Origin: Ancylostoma caninum
Lineage: Eukaryota > Nematoda > Chromadorea > Rhabditida > Ancylostomatidae
Length of the DNA stretch: 64,000 nucleotides
Assembly: GCA_037903475.1 (NCBI GenBank)
Contig: JBAJFG010000344.1
Location: 1,537,398 to 1,601,397 of the forward strand
Direction of reading: 5' to 3'
The position numbers and the translations under genes are program-made. The notes below the pieces were generated by a model, which did not search any database, was not told the DNA's origin, and was given only the letters and a program-made list of their open reading frames with translations. Shown in pieces: positions 23,318 to 34,100 of the stretch (its first letter is position 1; every line of letters starts with the position of its first letter).

Positions 23318-23552
23318 CTGGTCAGTTGGAAAAATTTGAGCAGATTTCGTTTATTTTTCGTGCAAAATTCGCATAAATTCGAGCAGATTACGCTTATTTT
23401 TCGAGCATAATTCGCGTAGATTTGAGCAGATTTCGCTTGTTTTCTGGAGATTTAAGTGTATTTTTCGCAAAAAAAATCGGGGAATATTTCTGTGGAAAAT
23501 AGGCGAAATCTGCTCAAATGCACACGTAATCTGCTCGAATTTTCCCACTTCA
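23318..23552. repeat. Degenerate inverted/tandem GCAGATTTCGC repeat block
   Basis: The words GAGCAGATTTCG and TTATTTTTCG recur at short spacing from 23335 to 23445. They reappear inverted at 23490-23545 (GGCGAAATCTGCTC). The outer edges GGAAAAATT and AATTTTCCC are also inverted. It resembles a small foldback element. Confidence 0.55.
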
Positions 23553-24534
23553 GTGAATCCAGCAGATAGAGTGTAAGTCCGACGAGCTAACCAATAAATC
23601 TATCACACTCGAGTCATCAAAAAGAAGCAACTAATGGTAATATCACATTTGGAGGTGGAAGTGGAAATGATGCTGTGAGATATTTATTTATTGATTACGC
23701 ACATAGGCGTGCTAGCTTTGTAACCATTGAACATTTGGAGACACGGAACTTATATAGAAAAAAAAAACAGAACATGAACTGAGTTAGTATGGCAATAATG
23801 AGTGGTAACTGTAGTTGCACAGATAGAAGTCAGGCAGGCGGCACAAAAAAATATGTATTAATCTATTTCCACATGCATCTAGTAGTTCTGGGTGTCAACC
23901 CTGTTTAACACAACAAGTGCAAGCTAGAATTGAGTAGTAGTTACGTGGACATAACATAAGCTCAGAGAGGGCACATAGCTTTTGAATTTGCCGTTCACAT
24001 TAACCAGCAAGATGCCCTCATTCCTGGCGGAATCATGGGAGCAAGATATGTGCTCAGTGAATTCAACAAATGGCAAGCAAGAAGACTTGCGTGTCTCTAT
24101 TATAGGGATGTCATCCATACTGTTGTCAAGTGCTACTGGGAACTGTTTCCCGCTCAGAGTAACATGGACCTGTGTGTGATCTACTTCTTACTACCTATAG
24201 AGGTTTCTACAAATCTATAAGCCTGTATTCTCATAAACTGTACCAATTTTATTGATCGCGCTCTCGTTCTTTGAGCCCACGTACTGTTTCGTACTCACTC
24301 CAGTTCGCGTACAGCTAAAATGTTAGACTAAAAAGTTGGATGTCTTTGCATCGCCTCCGCTGTTCAAGTGAAAGTTCGATTCGCAGCAAACCCGCTTGAT
24401 CATCTTCGCGCAGAATTAATACAAAAACTTGTCAAAAAGAACATCTCAAAACAAACTTATTTATCGTCTATGGATGTAGATCACAAAACAATTACGTTGG
24501 CGCACACAATAGTCTAAGATCCGCGTATCATCTT
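23553..24534. other. 3' flank of secreted-protein gene A, otherwise no gene
   Basis: An AATAA-rich motif (GATAAATAAG on the minus strand, near 24455-24468) lies about 70 bp beyond the stop of the neighbouring minus-strand gene and may serve polyadenylation. Confidence 0.35.
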
Positions 24535-26921
24535 TCACTTCTTACCCCACTGAGCTCCCCACTGACCTGCTGCACCTGCTACTTGGGTGCCAGCGGTGGC
24601 CCATGGACTAGCTGCAGCTTGCGCCCCACCCCATGGCTGGGCAGCTTGCACCCCACCCCATGGCTGGGCAGCTTGCATTCCTCCCATTTGGGCGGCCGGC
24701 CATCCAGCTTGTTGTCCTAAAAAATAAACAAATAATAAACGTGTGCATTGTTTTTAGCATTTATGAACTCCAGTGGAAGACTCAGGTTACATACCCCAAG
24801 CGCCTGACTGTGCATTCCAAGCTGTCTGTTGCAGCGCTGCTCGAGTTCCTAAACACAGATCTGTATCATTTGTGCCAGTTAGCTGGTCAGGTAGGTATTT
24901 TTTTGCTATTATGTCAATATCATTATGATGTTGTGTCATATAGATATGTATATGCCCAATGAATTTTGTCCCTATCCCTATTGGTGGACTTGAAAAAATT
25001 AGAAAAAAAAACATACAAGCTTTCATGCAAGGGCAAGTAGATCAAAAAAAATCTCTTCCTTGTGTGCGAAATAAGCATAAGATTTTCCGTGTACTATGTG
25101 AACCTACTCCGTTCGACAATGAATCTTCCCACAAAGAGAACCTAGGGAAGAAATCAAATGACACTCATTTCTCGTTTATGAGGCAGATTGCGAAATTTTC
25201 TGAGTCAAGGAAACCGTTGCCTTCGAAGTTCCACGAGATTTACGAAGATTTCCTCACAAACAGTACATACAACTCTAGTCGAGTAAAAGCTGTGACCTCT
25301 TTTCACATTACTGAATTTGTCCTCATCGCCTGTTGCTCCTTTTTTTATTGGGTTTCAATTAATAAAAAGAATGTGAAACAAACAACGACACCTTGAACAG
25401 CTGTATTAAAGGCGCGGTCCACAATGCGTTGCCAACCTAAATATGGATTAAATATACATAATGTCTTCGATACACTAATGGTTTTGAAAACATGGTTGGG
25501 AAAACATATAATAGATTAATGTAGATTTTCTGACAGTCCTGTGAATAAGCTGCATGGGGTAAGACATCCTAGCAGAGTGCTTCAAGCGTTCACTTGATGG
25601 CTTTTTTGATATGTGCCAGAAAGGGACTACTCCACATTAGAGGCCCCAAAATTTGTTTTTCGCCGAAACTTTACACAGGATGGGGGAGAGATTTGACGTA
25701 CTAGACACGAAGGTTTATCTATTTTGTAAAGTGACCCCGTTTTTATAGGGTTCCTGTGGCAAATGATGCTTAATTGGCTTGGATGTCGACATGGTTATCG
25801 CTATAAAACACAACAATGTTGATGCAGATCAAAACAAACATGTACTGAATATTACTGACAGTTGGCAAATCAACAAAACTGAGCAGCGTTTACAAAGCAT
25901 TTGCAAGGATAACTAACTATTGTAACTACTTACCACTAGAAGGCGGAAACTTTTTTACGCACCTAGTACTCCCCGTGCGCTTCGACTATTCTAAAAGGCC
26001 AGAAATTGGAGGGAGACCGTTCTATCCATGTCCCTTCAGGGAAAGGCCATGTTGTTGTCAAAGTATGTAAACGGTGTTACTTTAACCCCTACTTCGGTAC
26101 CTTCAATCACTAAAACGCCTCCGACGTAACGTTTATGCAAGAGAATCCCACTCACATATTAGCGACATCGGTGCCATGAAATCTAGGAATGTTATCACTA
26201 TAAGTTGTGCTACGCGGTTCTCCACTGTCAGGCTATGTTTCCCATCGGAAGTCTATAACATTGGCACGAAATGTTTAAACTTTGCGTGGCTTCTAACAAA
26301 ATGCTCATGTCCAAGTTCGACTTTCTTGAAATCTTGGCATGATGTTGTTGTTTGAAGTTCACTACGTTCAGCTGTAGGCAAAGACTGGTATCGATCTCTA
26401 TTAGGGCTCTCTATCAAGTTTCTGTAGGAAGATGAGGTGTTTGAGAGGTAGGTTACGAATGTCTCGACTTTCCAGGCTCTGACGAAGGCGAGAACGCCGA
26501 AACGTTAGCCGTAATAAAGATCGATACCAGTCTTGGCCTACAGCTGAACGTAGTGAACTTCAAACAAAATGCTCATGTATTCTGTATTAAAGCTGATGCA
26601 CGGTACTAAACTTCGATGTTGTTTGTGTGGAGAAGTGATGGCATCCACTACATTATTGTTGATGAAATTGATAAAATTGATGTATCGTGAGGCAATGCCA
26701 AAATTTCCATGACAACTCTAGTGCAGTCTATTTGTTGCACTAAGCGCAAGGGAACATGTGAGAAATTATCTCAGAGAAGAGGAGACATTCCCTGTTGTGA
26801 TTGCAAATTCGCAACGTAGTATCAATTAGGCATAAAGCTCACCACCCTGTTGCCCCTGCTGTTGAGCACTGGTAGTTGAAATCAAAGCAAATAACAGAGA
26901 TAGCAGGAGCATCCTAGACAT
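24535..26921 (-). CDS. Secreted Gln/Gly/Ala/Trp-rich protein A (4 exons, 119 aa)
   Basis: Exons on the minus strand are 26843-26921, 25392-25436, 24795-24848 and 24535-24716. All three introns are phase 1, and the joined frame is 360 nt including the stop. Residues 1-19 form a signal peptide (MSRMLLLSLLFALIST...), so the product should be secreted. The mature chain is rich in Gln, Ala, Gly and Trp, with an AWN/AFN block, an AGWPxAQMGGMQA segment and two tandem AAQPWGG repeats, and no cysteines. I know no family for it. The strongest support is the paralogue at 31110-35340, with identical intron phases and near-identical exon sizes (79/45/54/182 against 64/42/54/272). A TATA box lies about 70 bp upstream. 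The first donor is taken as G|GTGAGC; G|GTGGTG, 3 nt earlier, is possible. Intron 1 contains a hammerhead-bearing insertion. Confidence 0.85.
24959..25396 (+). CDS. Hypothetical ORF antisense within intron 2 of gene A
   Basis: A single uninterrupted 145-codon frame starts at ATG 24959 and fills most of the 543-bp intron on the opposite strand. Its last bases overlap exon 2. The predicted protein is basic, with a hydrophobic stretch near residues 118-133 (FVLIACCSFFYW). No domain is recognised and no promoter or polyadenylation signal is evident. The length is notable for AT-rich intron DNA, but this alone does not prove a gene. Alternatives are a decayed retro-insert or chance. Confidence 0.25.
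   Translation: MNFVPIPIGGLEKIRKKNIQAFMQGQVDQKKSLPCVRNKHKIFRVLCEPTPFDNESSHKENLGKKSNDTHFSFMRQIAKFSESRKPLPSKFHEIYEDFLTNSTYNSSRVKAVTSFHITEFVLIACCSFFYWVSINKKNVKQTTTP
26295..26588. mobile_element. 262-bp insert with 16-bp direct repeats and hammerhead-like core
   Basis: AACAAAATGCTCATGT occurs at 26295-26310 and 26573-26588 and brackets a 262-bp insert, a target-duplication pattern. The insert has internal inverted arms: GAAGTTCACTACGTTCAGCT... near 26354-26402 matches the complement at 26518-26567. It carries a hammerhead-like core at 26479-26503. This fits a small Penelope-derived or retrozyme-like retroelement. It lies in intron 1 of gene A. Confidence 0.65.
26479..26503 (+). ncRNA. Hammerhead-ribozyme-like core 1
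   Basis: The core reads CTGACGA, one unpaired A, stem GGCG, loop AGAA, stem CGCC, then GAAAC. CTGANGA and GAAA are the two conserved hammerhead core strands, and hammerheads are known from Penelope-like retroelements. The cleavage strand (NUH) and stems I and III were not resolved. The extra base before stem II is non-canonical. A second core with the same layout is at 52341-52365. Confidence 0.5.
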
Positions 26922-26987
26922 GACTGGCGGAATGGTGATATTGTATGGCAAGATTCAGAGAAGTGCTCCTTCCGTGTTTGAACTGAC

Positions 26988-26997
26988 TTTATATAAG
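26988..26997 (-). promoter_or_regulatory. TATA box of secreted gene A
   Basis: CTTATATAAA on the minus strand, about 70 bp upstream of the ATG at 26921. The paralogue has the identical motif at the same distance. Confidence 0.65.
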
Positions 26998-27028
26998 GGC
27001 GGTACGGACGGTCTTCCAAGGTATGAAA

Positions 27029-27085
27029 TGTGACTACAGAGGAGTTTGCAGGAACAAAAAACTAACCGAACTTCTGACCATTTCA
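27029..27085 (-). promoter_or_regulatory. Upstream block shared with paralogue B
   Basis: The plus-strand words TGTGACTACAG (27029-27039) and GAACTTCTGACCATTTCA (27068-27085) recur at 35418-35428 and 35469-35486 (GAACCTCTGATCATTCCA) upstream of gene B. They are conserved while the surrounding sequence has diverged. Candidate tissue- or stage-specific control sites. Confidence 0.5.
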
Positions 27086-27979
27086 TTTATAGGAGAGGTT
27101 AAAGAACACTACTTATGTGCACATATGTCATAAACTCGAATATTTACGAGATTTTTGAACATTTTCTCTCTTTGATGCAAACCATATGGCTGCACCATTT
27201 ACTTCCAGTTTGCAACCGGACAATTTGACATCTTCAATCACACTATTTGTCGGGAATTCACCGACAAACACGAAAGGTAACATAAACACAAAAGTAAAAC
27301 TGAAAAAGACTGATGTGTCCCTACTGTGTCCATGCAGCATGTGGAATGGGGGTTGTACATATAATGGGAGATGGACCGGCTCGTTCAGAGGGGTTTGGAA
27401 GGCAACATTGATATAGCATGAAAACAAAAAGTGATTCCGGGTCCAACGACCCGGAGGTGTACTAGGTGGAAAGTAGGGCCCCAAGATTTGGATGGATAAA
27501 AGATGGATCTCCTATCCGGTAGTAATGAGAAATGAAAAGAATAACTCTCTTTTCTCTCTAGTACCAAAACAGGTATGGTATCTCAAGAATCTCACGAATA
27601 TTCTAGGATCTCTTACATTTATAAACGAGGCAATACATTTAACGGAATTCGTTTCTATAAATGTCGGCATTACATCCAAAACATCTGTTTTCTCACTTAC
27701 CGCAAATTTCCACACACTTATCATAATGAAAATAAAAATAAAAACAATGTTTTCTATACTCTGCATGATTCTATATTCTTAAAGTTGTATACAGCATTAA
27801 TACGTTGTAGTCGTCTTTTTACAGAAGAACCCATGTTGATTCAAGGAAATGACATTATGATTGACAAACCTCCCACGTGTAGTGGTCTCCAACGCTATAC
27901 TTGCTAGCTAGCAAGAGGAACTCGCCAATAACCACTCTTCATGGTCAATCCATCAACGAATGTGCTCTACATCACGCAT
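27086..27979. other. No gene recognised
   Basis: Overlapping short frames on both strands between 27128 and 27907 have no domain or splice support. Confidence 0.4.
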
Positions 27980-28215
27980 TATCTTGGGAGCATTTAATGC
28001 TAGGTGCGTGACGTCTACATGGTGGATGATAGGCCAGACGCAGCCCTGCCACAGCCTAGATGCAGATGAGATGCATGCTTTCGCGGCCGCATGGCGGCCG
28101 CGTGGCGGTCGCGCAGTGTTCTCGGTCAGTCTGTGTTGACCGGTCTTCATGGAAAACGCCGCAAATGGATGGGCGTATATCTGAGGTTCGCCGTACACTT
28201 GCATGTAATACCAAT
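27980..28215. mobile_element. Diverged copy of the GGGCAATTTATACT MITE family
   Basis: Shares GGTGCGTG near its start, a GCGGCCGCATGGCGGCCGC core, TTGACCGGTCTTCATGGAAAA and CCGCAAATGGATG with the copies at 53077, 60391 and 63698. The termini are eroded. Confidence 0.55.
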
Positions 28216-30002
28216 TGCTCTTTACTCATCAGTCTTTGTTTTGTGCGGATGTAAACCTTGGCAAAGCAGTGAATTTGCAACTGGCGATTATTGATCGCAG
28301 TAAAGTCATGAGACCGAATCATGTGGGAATACATGTTTGTTAGGCAATGGAAGTCAATTTGCGTTGTGCTCTATGAAACTTTTATGGAGCCGCTCTCATT
28401 TTACTGTTATTTAGTCTAATCATTTCAGTGAACGATGAAGTTGAGCTCCGGCAAGGTGGATCTCTATTTTTTCTGAAACATAGAAAACACGAGCAGAGAA
28501 AACTGGATCCGGGAAATTGATACGAGTGTGTTAAACAATTGCTCATTTCAGATACTGTTTACTTCCCAGCATTCGGTTTCCAATGTTAAAATTCATCAAT
28601 CTTCTGCGAATGACGGTAGGCGCAGGGTTTGCAATAAATTCCATTTGGTTGTGAGAAATGTTTTCAACGTTTTCTCTTAAATCTCACTTCAGATAACGAT
28701 TTCAATCCACCACAGAACTGCAAGTGTAAAGGCAGGTTACCCGTTAACGTTTGGAGAAATGAAGATGCCTCAGAGGTTCGATCCTGCAGGACTTTGGAAG
28801 CCTCATTCCACTTTAGAATTGTCTGCAAGATTTCCACATAAAAAGGTCTTCCAGAATCTGCGGTATTTGCGATTCCGTGTGATACTGCTAATAGCGATTA
28901 TAATGAAACGCTGTTTTGGAGCCATAACTTCAAAAGATCTTGTGAGTGGAGACAAGCCTGAGCCACGGGTTTTCCGTAGTTGGCATCCACTTACTGGAAT
29001 CTAGAGAATGGATAAGGTCGACGTTATCATTCGAAATGCACGTGGTATATATTGTTACTGAAGCCACAACGAGGACTGTTATGTAGATCTAGAATTTCCG
29101 GACGTATGGAGCAGATCGACAACTCCCATTGCGTTTTAAATTGATAGTGTAGCCAATGTGGTGTGAACTTTATGAAATTGGTAGCATTGTTGCAGTCGAT
29201 TTGTAATACTTCTTCCCTTTCGAAAAAAAAACCACATGATGTAGTAGTTGAGGTCCATTGCGTGCATTGATTAAGTAGTTGTGGTTCACTGTATGCATTG
29301 ACTATCGCATCCTCCAAAGCAACAATGGACATTCCAGTAATCCTCCTTCTGTTGATAGGCGATTCTTCAAAGAAGAAAGAGGAGAACCTTGTTAGCTAAA
29401 TAACTCATGTGATCTAGGATTTTTACTATAGTATTGATCAATAGTGATCTACCTGCAAAGATCTGGAAGTCCATTTCTCAAGGTATGTAAGCTCAACCAT
29501 TGGCGTTGCATACATTTGTATTTATCCGTATAGACCGTGGAATCGCATGAACTAGCCTCACCGCCGGTATTGCTATTGTGATTCTTCTGATGGACAGTTC
29601 AACTACCGAGCAACCACAACAGTGGACAAGCAATCATTCACGAAAAAAGTGAGCATTGGTGCCACATCTAATGATGAAAATGTTTGTGATGTGGTGATCA
29701 GTGTGTGGAGTGAATTCAACTGATGTAAAAAAAATTGTTACTTCCTGTGTTGTAATGGTTAACAATGTTACCAAATGTCAAGCCAAGTGCGGCAACTTCA
29801 GGGATAGGCAAGAATGTTGAACAACCGTCCTTTATGGGTGCCAGAGCCCGACAGTAAATAAGCAAGAGCCATCGTCCTCACTTGATAGACATGTCGCCGC
29901 GTGAACGCGTCAAAGGCCAAATGTCGAGTGCGAAATTACCCAGTGGCAGATGGCAGGCGTTCCTTGCTCAGAGGCTACTGTACTATTTGGTAAAACATAT
30001 AT
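28216..30002. other. No gene recognised
   Basis: About 1.8 kb of AT-rich intergenic sequence. No repeat with both ends was identified. Confidence 0.4.
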
Positions 30003-30660
30003 TAGGTTGTAACACAAGTTTCCGCTGTTTTCGCATAGGCATTTTCGAAGGCTTTTAATGAATGAATATCGATTAGCTTTCGCTTATCTCTTGATACTTT
30101 TGAAGCACGTGATCCCGCGAATATTCTGCGATTCTGCAATGTGAGTTCGATTTTTGCGTTTTGTTTTGAAGATGTAATTAACTCCTGAGTGAGCCCTTCA
30201 AGAATGCAAATTCCGTAACTGCACTTACACGAATATTAATTTTCCCATATCGTTGAATGAGACTAACCAAATTTGGATGGAGTAATCTCGAGTCCATTCT
30301 TATTCTCCCTGGTACCTTCCCTCCCCATTTTATTGCAGAGCGGTCTCAGGCACGTACACCAAAATTGGTGATCCAAAATTTTGAGTATGCCGTATTCCTC
30401 TCTGAAGTTGAAGCGAAACCGTTTGCGGACACTAATCGGTCTGAGGGCGCCTTAATTTTGTTGGTCGAACTTTCTGGAAAGGCGAAGAGCTCATAAAGAA
30501 TTTTTTAATTTCGCTTCATGGAGCATAAATCTTGCTCTAACCATTCGCCGGTTACCAGACTACGAGAATGTCTATTGAGCGAGAACCGATTTGCCAAAGT
30601 CAGGGACCTCCAGCACTGCCCAACACAGTTCCTTGCCTCGGAAACTTGTGTTACAACCTA
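30003..30660. mobile_element. Mariner-type non-autonomous element (AGGTTGTAACACAAGTTTCC ends)
   Basis: GGTTGTAACACAAGTTTCC at 30005 is the exact complement of the right end at 30640-30658, and TA flanks both ends. GGTTG...AAGTTTC termini are common in mariner elements. The 80-codon plus frame inside (30257-30496) does not look like transposase. Confidence 0.75.
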
Positions 30661-31109
30661 GTAATATACGACATTGTTGTTCTATATGGCCTTTCACAGA
30701 GACCGGCTTTGCAGGTGTTTAAGTTTATTCCCATCGCTACCACTCTAAACGAGGTCTTATGTACGTACATATGTGTGCATGACTGCTCTCAGTCAATTAT
30801 TATAGCCCTCGCAGATGTGTAGAAGTGTAGGTCCCACTTTTCTGACTGATCAGCCATTGGCTCTTATTTAGTTGGTTAATTTGCTGAATTATGCTTTGAA
30901 CTTCTGTTGTATTGATCGATCAAGCAATATTATTTCCTCAAATTACTTCTGTTGATGTGGTTGAAATCCAATTAGCATAAGAATTATCAATTTATTGCTA
31001 GGACAGAGCAAATTAATTCATCGTTTATTCGTGTAGAATCAGACAAGCAATTAGATTCGTCCATATATCAGTCCACGATTTGGATATCTGGGAGATTACT
31101 CTTCTAGTT
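30661..31109. other. 3' flank of secreted gene B
   Basis: Contains AATAAA on the minus strand at 31024-31029, about 80 bp after the stop of gene B, a likely polyadenylation signal. Nothing else was recognised. Confidence 0.5.
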
Positions 31110-34100
31110 TTAACCCCATGGGCGAGCTCCAGCAGCTGCACCTACAGCGCCGGCGATTTGCTGTGCTGCTTGTAACCCGGCCTGCGCCCACTGACCCGCT
31201 GCTCCCCACGGCTGTGCAGCCTGCGCTCCTGCCTGTCCCCACTGGCCCGCTTGCATTCCTGGCCGCGCCCACTGGCCCGCTTGCATTCCCGCCTGGCCCC
31301 ACTGGCCTTGCATTCCTGCCTGGCCCCACTGGCCCGCTTGCATTCCTCCCATTTGAGCACCGGGCCATCCAGCTTGTCCACCTGAAAATTCAAATTATGA
31401 ATTCCGCATGCATGATGGGAAGTTGGGAGACTCATCTTACGCACCCCAACTCGCTGTACCTGCCTGCCCACCCCAAGCGCCTTGCATCGGTCGAGCTCCT
31501 AAACACGAAATAGGCTTCTTCAGAACAGTGACAATCAAGTTTGACATCTTCCTTTGCGTTGCTGAGAAACTCCAACAGTTTTTAATTTTTTTGTCTCAAA
31601 GATCCATAGAAAGATGAATGTGATCCGTGGATATTATAGTATCTATAGTATCTTTCCCAAGCTATTCTCTGAGGGATATGCAATGTCAGACAGGACGCTG
31701 CGGCTCCAACCATACCTCAGGAATTCCTACTCTATTTCGAGCTTTTTTCTGAAACCCTGGATAGCGCTGACAACACTACAAATGCAATTTATGACACTTT
31801 CGCCAGACACATACTCTACAGAATTCTGATCCATTTGCTTTGTGCCTGGGGATAGGAACTTTTACCAAGAACCACGTCTAAGATGACCGTACAAGGTCGG
31901 GGGAAGTCTGCAGGGTAGATCTTTAAATTTGCTCATAGAGAATCTGAAAAGGTGGAATGGCCATACTCCTCTTATTTTCCACCACAATTTCACCATTTTT
32001 CGACGAAAGAGACCTAATTGAGGAGATGGATTGGGACACCATACCCCATTTCCTATTCACATACCTTGCCTAATCTGATTCTTGATCTGCATCTTTGCGT
32101 CTTACTTGACAAAGAACGAAACTCTTGAAAATAAATAATTTCAAATTGGGGGTTTTCAATTGCTTCGATTCCCAAGATTCGGCGTTCTCCGAGAAGGATA
32201 TTATTGACATGTCCCTAAAAAAGTGAATAGTCACTGCAGATTGTATAACTATTACACTGTTTTTTCAGAACTGTGCTGGATAAAGCCATGACAAAAACAA
32301 AAAGAGGATTTTGGATACTACTTCCCTGCCGATCTATTATTACTACATCATCTCATGGAAGTGTAGGTGTTAGCGTGAAATTGTGTTCTTAATACATAAA
32401 GAAACAATTTAAATAAAAAATTTCAACTTCGGAATTAAACAGCAACTTTTTTCTTAGAGGGGAAACCAATGTTTCCATAAGGGATCCTAGAGGATTCATA
32501 AGGGAAAGATGAAGAAATAGGAAAAATATGAGCACAACCCAATTGCACGCATCTCTATTCCTCAGATGATTGGATAAGGCACACGCAGCACAACCTGCCA
32601 AGCCACACCCTCAAGAAATGAAAGGCAGACATTGCTGCGAGAGCAAGGACTGCTGCATTCCGACTACTGAAAGCAGCGAACCCCGTGTCTCGGCTGCGTT
32701 TTTTGCCCGATGGATTTTGGCGCCGTTCAACCTGCGTTCTGCCTGCTCCTTCCCACGTGGCGACACCCATGAGGTTTATATAGGCCGCTGGTTAAGCGTC
32801 AACGTTTAGTCGTATCTCCGCTTTGGCGGAGGCAAGACGAGCCCAGCGGCTCGTCAGGCCGGCTGAGGCCCGGGTTAAACCTTGGCCCTGTGCAATAATC
32901 GGTCAGACAGAACCGTGCGATGCGGACGCGTGAGGGTGCGGTGCGTATTTGGAAGCCCGCCGCGAATGGAGTATTTTTGAATGAGCTTGGGTAGGCATCC
33001 ACTTAACCAAGTCTACAGTACGAACAAAGCCCTGCGCCTAGATTGAGCTACGATCCTAGTTAAGTTTCAGACATCCAAAATCAGTTCATCGAGCCGAAAC
33101 ACAGCCCTCCAGGGGCCAACGCAGCTCCTAGAGCTGATAAAGAGAGCAAAAACTCAAGTTCCTCCAAAATGTTTCGCTATTACGCCTCTTTCCTATTTCC
33201 ATGAACTTCTTTGAGAAACAAAATACAATGCAAATAAAAATACCTTGGAGAGCATTCCAGGCAGAGTTGACAGCGCCTTGCCAACCTAAATGTGAGAACT
33301 TTAATACGTATTTGTTTGGGAAATGTGATGTTTGAATCTCTTTGATAGTTTTTCTTTTGAATTTCAGGTTTTCTACACTGTTTTCAAATTATGGAAGGGA
33401 CTAACTAAAGACCTGTAGCAGTTAGACAATGTGCAAATCAGGACTCAGCGATGAAGATGGCACTGATTTTAAGGGAGCACCCGTCGAAATCCTCGACTCT
33501 GGGTTGAACCGATAATACATAGTGGAATACATTGTCAGCACATCACGAACACAAAGAATCACGACTTACGTGCGCAGAAATCTACAGGGTGCGGCATAAA
33601 TACTGTGTCAAAAATATTTGTTAATAACTTTCATCACAGAAGTTGAAACTCTAATTCCTCTTCAGTATTATTTACCTAAACTCTTGGAAATTAAACACAC
33701 TGGGATTCGTCTAACGTGGTCTCCTTCTGCCTTCGCGACGGAGGTTAAACCTGAAGCATGTACGACCACTGAGGCCCGAAAAAAATTCCGAAGGTTTTCT
33801 TCCTCCTTCTTTCCTGTGAGTGATCCCAGATTCGTAGCAGTAGTGGGTTAGTGAGCGCATGTCCACACCTCTAAGATTACCAGTTGACACATCCATACGA
33901 TCGATGTCAAGGAAGTTTGCACACGATTCCTCTGCCGGTATGAGTTCGTGGATTTGGTGGCCCAGCGGTCACTTTTTCCTCTGCGCCTCGTTTCTTGAAG
34001 CACTGCTGTCCTAGCGAACCCATTTGTAACAGTTGAACTAGCAGGTATACCCAATTTACAAAACTACCCTTTTTCCCGGCAAAGAGCTGTTTTTTCCACT

